Part shown: in pieces, positions 1-7,907 of the stretch
Layout: each line of letters begins with the position of its first letter
Numbering within the stretch: position 1 is the stretch's first letter
DNA from: Glandiceps talaboti
Lineage: Eukaryota > Hemichordata > Enteropneusta > Spengelidae
Assembly: GCF_964340395.1 (NCBI RefSeq)
Contig: NC_135566.1
Location: forward strand, 16,572,501 to 16,590,000
Direction of reading: 5' to 3'
DNA: 17,500 bases
Position numbers and translations under genes: made by a program
The notes under the pieces: generated by a model
Told to the model about the DNA's origin: nothing
Seen by the model: only the letters and a program-made list of their open reading frames with translations
Databases searched by the model: none

Positions 1-189
1 CAAACAAACAAACAAAAACGTAAAGATTCAGTTTTAATATGTTCACTGTTGTCAGAACATTGAAATTACTGGTAGCTATCAGTATTGTAAAATAACATCC
101 AGCAAAAAATGAAATAAAAGCATGAGTTGGAGAATTTGAAAACATATCCATACATTCATGTACATGTATATGCTTCCCTCTATTCACAG
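1..189 (+). other. last intron (partial) of the unidentified upstream gene
   Basis: AT-rich sequence without a coding signal. It ends in a pyrimidine-containing tract and CACAG, a good 3' splice site for the exon at 190. A short CAAA-type simple repeat opens the window. The intron start lies outside the window. Confidence 0.6.
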
Positions 190-362
190 AGAATTTAGAA
201 TTTGCACCAGATCCATATGAAGTGAAGCATCCAGATATTGGCAGATACTTTAATACATTCGCAGGAACATTTTACATTGCAAATAGTGAATTAGCCAGAA
301 GATACCCGGATGATATGCCAGTCACTGTGGATGATGCAGTTCGACACTACAATTTGGCATGA
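190..362 (+). CDS. terminal coding exon of an unidentified protein
   Basis: Reading frame open from a good acceptor (CCCTCTATTCACAG, ending at 189) to a TGA at 360-362. The exon starts with two bases that complete a split codon, then gives 56 residues. The peptide is strongly protein-like: it contains FAPDPYEVKHPDIG near the start, then FNTFAGTFYIA, ARRYPDD, and ends VRHYNLA. It is rich in aromatic, proline and acidic residues and has no low-complexity stretch. I do not recognise the family, and the exon is too short to assign a function. The gene runs towards ERAL1 and so is convergent with it. The exon has a normal splice site and stop, so it looks intact. A chance ORF is unlikely given the composition and the precise splice site, but a processed remnant cannot be excluded. 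Confidence 0.6.
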
Positions 363-395
363 ATTTGAATAGACTATAGTACTGTCCTGTCTAGA

Positions 396-437
396 TGACA
401 TCACCAGGCTATGACATCATAGATTTTTATGACATCA
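396..437 (+). promoter_or_regulatory. three TGACATCA octamers just after the stop codon
   Basis: TGACATCA occurs at 396-403, 412-419 and 430-437, spaced 16 and 18 bases apart. The octamer is one transition away from the CRE palindrome TGACGTCA, as expected from CpG decay, and also resembles ATF/AP-1 sites. It lies in the presumed 3' UTR, so it may equally be a small decayed tandem repeat. Confidence 0.25.
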
Positions 438-673
438 CAAGTATCATGATGGGATACATAAAGATCACCAATCAATGAACTGCATTTTGTGACTGAGGTA
501 GAGACATTTGAATGAACCATATTGAACTGAGGCTATACACTTCTCAATTCTTATCAGATGAACCATATGTGTATTTCAAAAGTCCAGGTGTAATGGCAGT
601 CTACAGATGGATAAAAGCTTGTACTGTGTGAGACAGATAAGAAAATGTGTAATTTTTTATACAGTATGCATTT

Positions 674-679
674 ATTAAA
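674..679 (+). terminator. possible polyadenylation signal ATTAAA
   Basis: ATTAAA lies about 310 bases after the stop codon of the exon ending at 362. It is followed at once by very GT-rich sequence (the minisatellite), which could act as a downstream GU-rich element. No AATAAA occurs on this strand between the stop and about 1705. Confidence 0.3.
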
Positions 680-920
680 CGTAGATATAGTATGTAGCAT
701 TGAGTGTGTCTGTGATCAGTGTAATACTGATACACTGTGTCTGTGTAACATTGGTACAGTGTGTCTGTGTAGCATTGTGTCTGTGATTAGTGTAACATTG
801 ATCCAGTGTGTCAGTGTAACATTGATACAAATGTACACTGTGTCAGTGTAACATTGATAAAGTGTGTCTCTGTAACATTGACACAGTGTGTCTGTGTAGC
901 ATTGAGTGTCTATGGTCAAT

Positions 921-958
921 CTCAGACCACTACAGAGAATTCTCTATAGTGGTCTGAG
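921..958. repeat. 38-bp palindrome inside the minisatellite (copy 1)
   Basis: Two 19-base arms meet at GAATTC with no loop and have a single mismatch. The outer arm starts CTCAGACCAC and the other ends GTGGTCTGAG. It is unrelated to the 24-bp monomer and so looks like an insertion into the array. Confidence 0.85.
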
Positions 959-1213
959 GGTCAGTGTAACATTGATACAGTGTGTCTGAGTGACATTGAT
1001 ACAGTGTGTCTGTGTAACATTGATACACTGTGTCTGTGTAACATTGGTACAGTGTGTCTGTGTAGCATTGTGTTTGTGATTAGTGTAACATTGATCCAGT
1101 GTGTCAGTGTAACATTGATACAAATGTACACTGTGTCAGTGTAACATTGATAAAGTGTGTCTCCGTAACACTGACACAGTGTGTCTGTGTAGCACAGAGT
1201 GTCTGTGGTCGAT

Positions 1214-1251
1214 CTCAGACCACTACAGAGAATTCTCTATAATGGTCTGAG
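1214..1251. repeat. 38-bp palindrome inside the minisatellite (copy 2)
   Basis: Second copy of the palindrome at 921, displaced by 293 bp, with one extra arm mismatch (ATGG in place of GTGG). It was evidently duplicated together with the surrounding array. Confidence 0.85.
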
Positions 1252-1512
1252 GGTCAGTGTAACATTGATACAGTGTGTCTGTGTAACATTGATACAGTGT
1301 CTGTAACATTGATACAGTGTGTCTGTGTAACTTTGATACAGTGTGTCTGAGTGACATTGATAGTGTGTCAGTGTAACATTGATAGTGTCTGTGTAGCATT
1401 GATACAGTCAGTGTAACATTGATGCAGTGTGTTTGTGTAACATTGATACAGTGTGTCAGTGTAACTTTGATACAGTGTGTCTGTGTAACATTGATACAGT
1501 GTGTCAGTCTAG

Positions 1513-2100
1513 CAATTGATGCAACATCTGTGATACAAATCACCAAGTCTATGCTGGTTGCTGTAGTTATATTTAATAATGTAGTAAAGCAACAGATTCC
1601 TCCAAGAATTATCATTGTAGTTTGACTGATGCAAACAACAATGTTTCAATGTATGTTGTATAACTATCATAAATGATGATAACATTTTCCCAGAACATTT
1701 CCTAATAAATATAATTTGTTTTATCTTAACTTTGAACTTATTGTAATAAATTGAGGATAAATTGATTTTATGTAAAGACATTTTATTTTCCCTAAAGCAA
1801 TTTGCAACTGAGATAGTTGCAAGTTCAAACTGGATTAAATTTTTTTTGATTTTTATTATTTTAGGAACAATTTTATGTAAATGGGAAATAGAGTAATTTG
1901 TTGAAATATGAATTAGGTCTGTTAATAATAAAAACAGATGTTTTTAATATCCTAAACTTGACCAAAAACTGAATGATGTGTAAATATACGTTTTCTTACA
2001 TGTCTAAAAGAGAGAGAGACAGTCAATAACATTCAGATGTTTGTACTTTTTTTTCGCTGTGCTAGTTTATAATTATAATGTATCACTTGCCAGTGTCTTA
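1513..2100. other. AT-rich intergenic stretch, nothing recognised
   Basis: No convincing ORF, splice-site pair or inverted repeat. AATAAA-like hexamers near 1705 and 1745 sit in general AT-rich sequence. A short GA-rich run lies near 2010. Confidence 0.5.
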
Positions 2101-2633
2101 TTAAAGCTGCATTAGCCGAAACTGGGACATGTTTTTTCATCAAGAAACCAAATATACATTCACTAAATATTGGTCAGTTACATATAAAAAGACATTGTAT
2201 CTGTTAATTAGTGGTCAATATTATCCGTTGGTGGTGCATCTTAAGCAGAAGTTGGTTTTGAATCTATCACCATATTAAAATTGCACTAATTTGTAACTCA
2301 CTGCTGTCATTTTTCGATCAGACAGCCACAATCTATTCACTGAAAAGTGTTAAAATACCAATAATCAGACATTGTACATGTTAATTAGAGGCCGATTTCA
2401 TCCATTAGTGTTGCAATAACAGATTTACATCGTGATCACCGTTGAGGGCGCTGATTTTTGGGTGTGGAGCTAAAAATCAATTTGATTTGATTTATCATGT
2501 ATACAGCTACAAATATATGTTTATCTACAGGTGATGCTATACTGTTCAGTGTGTACAATATTATGAGTAAGTTATTGTACCTGACAAAACATTTTCAAAA
2601 AAATATGTTCAGTTGCAGCTAGTGCAGCTTTAA
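2101..2633. mobile_element. 533-bp non-autonomous TTAA-flanked MITE with internal duplication
   Basis: The left end, TTAAAGCTGCATTAGC (2101-2116), is the reverse complement of the right end, GCTAGTGCAGCTTTAA (2618-2633), with one mismatch. A weaker match extends to about 30 bases. TTAA bounds both ends, as expected of elements that duplicate TTAA on insertion. Inside, a segment recurs with a 177-bp period: GACATTGTATCTGTTAATTA at 2191 against a diverged copy at 2368. There is no coding capacity. The relation to a known family is not established here. Confidence 0.75.
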
Positions 2634-2900
2634 AGGTTGTATGGATGTATTGAATTTTAACCTGCATTCCTCAGGTAATTTTATACACGGGTTCTCCACT
2701 ATATAGTGATTGCATGAAAATCCAGACTTTCCTCCTGTCTGACATCAGGATTCTGAAATCCTAGCAAACGCACTACTCTCTGTGGTGAGAAGAACTTGAA
2801 CCATTTTATTACTTCCCAACTGTATGTTATGTTCATAGGAATTGAAGTAAAGAGTTATGATGGTTCAATTGTCAGAGAAGTCCGTACCAGCTTCATCATG

Positions 2901-3151
2901 TAGAGCACACCTTCCAGATCAATTTTGGATGTTTGAATGGCTTTCTGAAAATGTCTGCTGTTTCACATTTCAAAGCAAAGCATTGGAAAATTTATCAAAA
3001 TAATGGCCAATATTTCGGCCAGTTGAAAAATATTGGCCATTATTTTGGCCAAAGTTGGATTTACTTGTTGACGAGTTTCAACAAAATAAAGATAACGAAC
3101 ATTTTCTGAAAGCCATTAGAATTTCCAAAATTAATCTGGCGGGTGTTACGG
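2901..3151. mobile_element. foldback element, about 250 bp
   Basis: Imperfect long arms pair: the region from CCAGATCAATTTTGG near 2914 through ATGGCTTTCTGAAAATGT matches the reverse complement of 3098-3140 (ACATTTTCTGAAAGCCAT and onward). A perfect 18-bp inner pair lies at 2997-3014 and 3029-3046 (AAAATAATGGCCAATATT and its complement), separated by 14 bases. No coding content. The outer ends are only approximately placed. Confidence 0.7.
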
Positions 3152-3174
3152 ATACATTGTTTACAAACTACCTT

Positions 3175-3194
3175 GGGGGGGGGGGGGGGGGGGG
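3175..3194 (+). repeat. poly-G tract, 20 bases
   Basis: Uninterrupted run of G at the edge of AT-rich sequence. The length is prone to sequencing error and real polymorphism. Confidence 0.9.
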
Positions 3195-3337
3195 CTTTAA
3201 TAAAATTACATAATTTATTCCTGTATATACCATTATTAGCGTGTTGAAAAGGGTATGGTGTGGCTATTGGGACATTACTTTTTAATGATATGCATACATT
3301 ATGTCAGTATTAGGCCTAAAAAACAATCTTTGTTCCG

Positions 3338-3665
3338 GTTACACAACCCCACCTAGTTTTTCACTGCCAACCCTAAACTTTCATTTACGTATTCAAGAAA
3401 AATAAAAAATCATGAAAATTGTGAAGTCTCGTGAGAAACCAACATCAACTTAAAAAGACAATATAAAAGTAATCCTCCAATCTGTAATGGCTGTACATCT
3501 GGTGGAAAGAAACCAACAACAGAGATCATATGGAAAACAACAGAAAAGATAACTACAGTACCTGTACTAGACACTCACACACGAAAAAAAAAATCCCCCC
3601 CCCCAAAAAAAAAAAAAAAAAATCTGCCTACTCCACCTATTCTGTATTGCAAAGAATCAGAACCA
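3338..3665 (+). repeat. dispersed repeat copy 1 (pairs with 13800-14122)
   Basis: About 320 bp that matches, in the opposite orientation, the sequence at 13800-14122. Shared blocks in order are: TTTTTCACTGCC, GTATTCAAGAAAAA, AATTGTGAAGTC with GTGAGAAA, AATGGCTGTACATCTG followed by AAGAAACCAA, CTAGACACTCACACA, and CTCCACCTATTCT. There is no ORF or inverted terminal repeat. It may be a SINE or a fragment of a larger element. This copy alone contains the A/C/A tract. Confidence 0.75.
3584..3622 (+). repeat. A10-T-C10-A18 mononucleotide tracts
   Basis: Adjacent A, C and A runs inside dispersed repeat copy 1. The sister copy has only a short A-rich stretch here, so this is a local expansion. A similar C11-A15 tract occurs at 4612. 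Confidence 0.9.
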
Positions 3666-3675
3666 CAATCCAATA

Positions 3676-3740
3676 AAATTATTTTGTAAATTAAAAATCC
3701 AAAAATATATACCCAATCGTCATCCACATGATCACTATAG
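3676..3740 (-). mobile_element. end fragment of the GGCCATATGGATG MITE family
   Basis: The stretch with AAAAATCCAAAAATATATAC then CCAATCGTCATCCACAT resembles the right arm of the element at 4202-4530 (AAGAATCC, ATATCC, AATCCTCATCCATAT). Only one arm is present, so this is a truncated copy. Confidence 0.5.
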
Positions 3741-3919
3741 TGATTTGTCTAGTTCTGACAAAACTGTTTGTCATGGGTGTTTTTAGCTGAATATGCTATT
3801 TAGAAAAATGTTGGAGAATAATATAATCACATATATGCAAACTTTATTTAAGAAATATTTTTGAAAATAATGTTAACTCGTATTTTGACTTACCGTTAAA
3901 ATACCACAGAACCAATAAC
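3741..3919. other. AT-rich spacer, no assignable feature
   Basis: Spacer between the MITE fragment and the small ORF at 3920. The frame of that ORF stays open back to about 3826 but lacks an ATG there. Confidence 0.4.
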
Positions 3920-4093
3920 ATGTGTTGTCCTGATGTAGAAATGCCAGAGATTAAATCCTGTAGTTTTTGGTCAAACGTGTACAACTTAGCTTATATGTGT
4001 GGTATAATACCAGGTGATATTACCCATTCTGATTCATATGATATTGATAGTGGTCAAGTTTTCCGACAGGTTTGGAGTGTCAACCGTATTTAA
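3920..4093 (+). CDS. small unassigned ORF, possibly a coding exon
   Basis: A 57-codon frame from ATG at 3920 to TAA at 4091-4093. The frame stays open upstream to about 3826. The peptide has a protein-like composition rather than low complexity: KSCSFWSNVYNLAYMCG in the middle, ITHSDSYDIDSGQ, and the end VFRQVWSVNRI. The stop overlaps an AATAAA at 4092-4097, and the sequence after it (TGTGTACTGTTGTGTC) is GT-rich like a cleavage-site downstream element. A possible acceptor is ACCACAG ending at 3909. I recognise no family. It could be the 3' terminal exon of an undetected transcript, an alternative end of the gene at 190-362, or chance. Confidence 0.22.
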   Translation: MCCPDVEMPEIKSCSFWSNVYNLAYMCGIIPGDITHSDSYDIDSGQVFRQVWSVNRI

Positions 4094-4097
4094 TAAA
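4092..4097 (+). terminator. possible polyadenylation signal AATAAA
   Basis: AATAAA overlapping the TAA of the small ORF at 3920-4093, with GT-rich sequence about 35-50 bases downstream. It is meaningful only if that ORF is transcribed. Confidence 0.25.
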
Positions 4098-4201
4098 GTA
4101 AAATGAATTTAGAAACCTTGTATTGTGTACTGTTGTGTCTTTTTGTAAGGAGTTTATACACAATTTATTAGACTATTTTGTGTTCATCTGTTACTAAGTT
4201 A

Positions 4202-4530
4202 TTAAAGTGGCCATATGGATGAGGATTGGGTTTATTTTTTTTTTATTCTTGATTTATAAAACAATTTTATCATGGCTTCCTACTTGAAAAATCAATGTGA
4301 AACAACATAGACTGAGTCTGCCTTTATAACTCAATGCATAGTTAAAAATGTGTAAAATGTTTATTATTGTACGTACAATAACAAACATTTTAAAACATTT
4401 GCTATGACTTTGTAAGATATTGAGTTACAGCATATGTTGTTTCACATTTAATTTTTCATGTAGGAAGCCTGATGAAATTTGTTTTATAAATCAAGAATCC
4501 AAAAAAATATCCAATCCTCATCCATATAGT
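4202..4530. mobile_element. foldback MITE, GGCCATATGGATG family, copy A
   Basis: The left end TTAAAGTGGCCATATGGATG, followed by AGGATTGGG, pairs with the right arm near 4430-4530 as its reverse complement (CCAATCCTCATCCATAT). The match continues inward over roughly 95 bases, including a TAAAACA block and GGCTTCCTAC against GTAGGAAGCC. The centre is also palindromic around TTATTGTACGTACAATAA (4362-4379). The right TTAA end is lost. It is related to copy B at 7972. Confidence 0.8.
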
Positions 4531-4611
4531 GTGTTTGTATGGTTTCTGTATGCTTGCAATGTTTGATACACAAACAAATACAAACATGCATATATACAAT
4601 GTATAATACTG

Positions 4612-4637
4612 CCCCCCCCCCCAAAAAAAAAAAAAAA
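4612..4637 (+). repeat. C11-A15 mononucleotide tract
   Basis: Eleven C followed by fifteen A, just beyond MITE copy A. Compare the C10-A18 tract at 3595-3622. Confidence 0.9.
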
Positions 4638-4751
4638 TATGTTGCCATTGCACATGTACATCATACACAGTACAGTGTCTGATGAGTATGTGTAGAGGGC
4701 ACATGTATATGTGGCTACTTGTTATGTTATTGTGTATTACTACTATGATGA

Positions 4752-5300
4752 AATAGGATTGTATGGTCAATGGGTAGGCAAGTGACTAAACATTCAAAAA
4801 AATGTGTCCAAACATGCCTAGCAACAAGACTACATCCATAGCAACAGCCAAATGATGGAAGGGTGTAATTTGCAAAGATAACAGGGATGAACTGGCAAGT
4901 GCATAAACATTTGTAAAATGAACACAAATACATACCAAACAACAATACCATGCTCGTGGCAACAGTCAAATGATGGTGTAGTCTCACTGCCAGACTCATG
5001 ACTATCATCCCTAATCCGTTTATGTATGCCGAGCGGCGCAGCCCTGAGAAAAGAGGGATTTGTCGGGACAAGTCCCTTTCTAGTCACGAGTCTGGCAGCG
5101 AGACTAATGATGGTGTTAATGGCATAGATACATGATCATGCAACAGCAACAAGGATGGATACGCAAATGGATAAACATTAAAACATGAAACACATATGCC
5201 TAGCAACAAGCACCCATAGCAACAATAAAGTGACGATTTATGTTGCAAAGATAACAGATATAGGTAGGCATGATGATTAACATTTTGAAAATTAACACAT
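4752..5300. repeat. decayed long-period tandem repeat
   Basis: Recurring blocks in the same order show an old tandem array. CCTAGCAACAAG then CCATAGCAACA occurs at about 4817 and 5199. TTGCAAAGATAACAG occurs at about 4870 and 5242. ATAAACATT or variants follow at about 4903, 5171 and 5278, then AAAATGAACACA or variants. Intermediate monomers are partial. A small transposon (4979-5106) interrupts it. Confidence 0.6.
4979..5106. mobile_element. 128-bp MITE with 26-bp TIRs and 9-bp target duplication
   Basis: The left TIR at 4979-5004 (TAGTCTCACTGCCAGACTC onward) and right TIR at 5081-5106 match over 26 bases with two mismatches, both C/T-type CpG differences. The flanks ATGATGGTG at 4970-4978 and 5107-5115 are identical, a 9-bp target site duplication. 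The element is CpG-richer than its surroundings (CGAGCGGCGC near 5030), which suggests recent insertion. It has no coding capacity. A 9-bp duplication is typical of Mutator-like elements, but the superfamily is inferred. Confidence 0.85.
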
Positions 5301-5385
5301 AATGTGCTACAACACCACTGACGCTCTTTTTAATATAGCGAGTATATAAAAACCAGATGAATCTTCGTTTTACATGTGATTGTTG

Positions 5386-5391
5386 TTTATT
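5386..5391 (-). terminator. possible ERAL1 polyadenylation signal AATAAA
   Basis: First AATAAA on the minus strand below the ERAL1 stop codon, about 1.03 kb past it. If used, the 3' UTR would contain the whole 54-bp minisatellite in antisense. A variant signal closer to the stop would be equally plausible. Confidence 0.2.
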
Positions 5392-5504
5392 GCTAGTAAT
5401 TTATACATAACATGTTGACTTCATCTCACTATTAGCTTTACCAACAACATGTCTATCAGGATAGTCAGGCGCATAAAAATATATGAAATCACCCCTATTT
5501 TGTA

Positions 5505-5865
5505 GAAATTGGTCTCAACTGACTCTCGCTGTTTTTCCAATGGCAACAACTTATTGAAGCTGGAGCGGAAGAAAACGTTTTTTAGTAACTATGAACTCAT
5601 TCGTGATGGTAGCACTTTGTTGTTGAGACTAGACTTTTCCAAGATGGCGACAGTTTGTTGTTGCGGTAGATAATGTCTTATTAGTTGTTCCTCTGCATGG
5701 AAATCTTTAGTAAAAGGCAAAAGATTTATACGTCATGCAGAAAATCATGACTCCAGTGACCACAGAAATTGTAACACATCTATGGAATAAACTCATTAAT
5801 AAACTCATTCATAACAGCAGCAGTAGTTTGCTTAGAGTCAACTTTTCCAAGATGGTGCCAGTAAT
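5505..5865 (+). repeat. decayed flank of the 54-bp minisatellite
   Basis: Isolated degenerate monomers precede the array. One is at about 5509 (TTGGTCTCAACTGACTC, then TTTTTCCAATGGCAACAAC). Another is at about 5625 (GACTAGACTTTTCCAAGATG then GCGACAG). A third is at about 5836 (GTCAACTTTTCCAAGATGG, then TGCCAGTAATGCAG). They share the order TTGGTC, GACTTTTC, AAGATGGC, ACAG with the array units. Confidence 0.55.
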
Positions 5866-6297
5866 GCAGTCAAATTGGTCTTAGTTGACTTTTCACTCCT
5901 CAAAGATGGCAACAGCTATGCAGTCAAATTAGTCTTAGCTAACTTGTCACTCAGCAAAGATGACAATAGCAATGCAGTCAAATTGGTCTTAGTTGACTTT
6001 TCACTCCTCAAAGATGGCAACAGCTATGCAGTCAAATTAGTCTTAGCTAACTTGTCACTCAGCAAAGATGACAATAGCAATGCAGTCAAATTGGTCTTAG
6101 TTGACTTTTCACTCCTCAAAGATGGCAACAGCTATGCAGTCAAATTAGTCTTAGCTAACTTGTCACTCAGCAAAGATGACAATAGCAATGCAGTCAAATT
6201 GGTCTTAGTTGACTTTTCACGCATTAAAGATGGCGACAGCTATGCAGTCAAATTGGTCTTAGCTGACTTTTCACTCATCAAAGATGCCGATAGCAAT
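5866..6297 (+). repeat. 54-bp minisatellite, eight units as 108-bp dimers
   Basis: Eight units of exactly 54 bp begin at 5866, 5920, 5974, 6028, 6082, 6136, 6190 and 6244, with a partial ninth. Units alternate between two types. One contains TCACTCCTCAAAGATGGCAA, the other TCACTCAGCAAAGATGACAA. Three dimers are almost identical; the last two units are more diverged. One frame is open across the array and into its 3' flank and would encode 18-residue repeats (AVKLVLVDFSLLKDGNSY alternating with AVKLVLANLSLSKDDNSN). It begins at TTG rather than ATG, and no splice signals flank it, so I treat it as non-coding. Confidence 0.92.
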
Positions 6298-6420
6298 GCA
6301 GTCATAGAAATCGGTCTTAGGTGACAAGATTCTCTATCGATTGGAGTTCTATCATAGTCCTTCCTAACATTGTAGGAAGTGAATTGAGAGAATTCTTGAC
6401 AAGTACCAGGCATAGCGCAA

Positions 6421-6546
6421 TTATGGTTTCTTTAATTTTACATCTAAATAGAGTTGAACATTACACTGAAATGCATTCATCAAGTCATCTGCAGCCTCTT
6501 CTGTGATTTTGGCAATTCTTTGACCCTTTTCAGCAAACAACATTCT
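6421..6546 (-). CDS. ERAL1: ERAL1 exon 10: KH core and C-terminus
   Basis: Residues 579-619 and TAA at 6423-6421. RMLFAEKGQRIAKITEEA is followed by DDLMNAFQCNVQLYLDVKL. This matches the C-terminal KH domain of ERAL1, where a GPKG loop precedes an I..IA.EA helix and an RL.VKL end. Acceptor CTTGCAG. The GxxG loop is AEKG here. Confidence 0.93.
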   Translation of the reverse strand, partial: RMLFAEKGQRIAKITEEAADDLMNAFQCNVQLYLDVKLKKP

Positions 6547-7856
6547 CTGCAAGATGAAGATAGTATAAAAGTAACACAAATGTAAGAATCCAAGGCACCT
6601 TTCTATGAGGTCAAAGGTCAAATATATGACTCATCATATAGGTGTTAGGTCAAAGGTCAATATGAATCAAAAACTCTGCACTATTACTAATACAAAGGTA
6701 ACCTAAGGTCAAAGAAATTTGTGTTCTGTCACATAGAACCACATAGAATGTGACAAGTGATACATTTTGCTAAAGGGGAATGCCAATCCTGGAAATAAAG
6801 GTATTTTCAAGAGTTTTGGTTTTCTGGAGAGTCATTTCATAAATTCATTATCATATAAATTTTGTTTTGATTGTCAAGAAACACTAAATTGAAACTCTAT
6901 TTCACCTTTATTGTTGAAGAGTATTGTCCCACTGAACCACTGTTTCTTCATGGGACTTAAAACATACATAAAATATTCATTGGTTGCACACTGAATATTC
7001 ATGACTATGTAATAAGCACTTTATAGTAGTCATGAATATTCAGTGTGCAACCAATGAATATGTATTGTCAGTTAAGTCCCATGATGCAACGGTGGATCAG
7101 TGTGAGAACAGTAGAGGTGAAATAGCATTTCAATTTGGTGTTTCCATGACAATTGTGCAAAATTTATGTACATATGAAATCATGAAATGATTATCTAGAA
7201 CCCATAGTTTATGGAAATACCTTTATGTCCTTGAGTGGTGTTCCTCTTTAAGAGTAATTATCACCAGAAATATTAGATTTCACTTGAGACTTTTTAAACT
7301 GCAATCATCCATGTAAATGGAAACAATTAATGATCTGGTTGTAAATTTATACCTTGTACTGTATCTTCAAATCTGTGACAACTATTTCACTATACACAGT
7401 GTCTTTTACGCACTGTTTTTGTTGAGGGTGGGAAACAGGTAAAATCTACTTGGTTCCATAGTAATTCTACCGAGGTTCCCAAACAAAATTTTGGTAGATT
7501 GTCTGGGAAACTATGCAACTTTGACCCCTTTCACCCTTTCTTTAACCACAGTTCCTCAACCTTAGCAAAAACACTTACAATGTACATAATTGATGATCTA
7601 ATGAACAACATGTATGTGAGGTCACAAATAGAATGGTATTGCTTACCGCATGGCTTTTTTTCCAACAGATGATCTGCTGGGCAACCTGTAAATCACCTTG
7701 ATCTGTTGTCTGGATCATCTCTGTGTTCTGTGTTTGGAAAGAGTAGAGAGGAAAATAATATCAGCTGTTTCTGTGGGAGTATATTTCTAGTTAACATTCA
7801 TGTCAGTCTTTTATGGGCTGTAAACATGATACAACCCTTAACATGTATGTGAGTTA

Positions 7857-7907
<51 letters not shown>

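Larger units (their letters stand above)
694..1512. repeat. 24-bp GT-rich minisatellite with a 293-bp higher-order unit
   Basis: About 30 diverged copies of a 24-bp unit built around TAACATTGATACAGTGTG. Truncated units are scattered throughout. A higher-order unit of 293 bp is duplicated: the block containing GTGATTAGTGTAACATTGAT and ending in a palindrome at 921-958 recurs with the palindrome at 1214-1251. Since 24 is a multiple of three, ORFs on both strands run through the array and encode degenerate repeats such as CYTDTLYQ on the minus strand; I read these as by-products. Confidence 0.9.

Noticed and set aside
645-1615. Several ORFs on both strands in the 24-bp array
   Set aside because: Unit length is a multiple of three, so frames stay open by default. 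The peptides are only degenerate repeats such as CYTDTLYQ.
4456-5087. Overlapping minus-strand ORFs
   Set aside because: They run through the MITE arm, the C/A tract and the decayed tandem repeat. Composition is non-protein-like and no family is visible.
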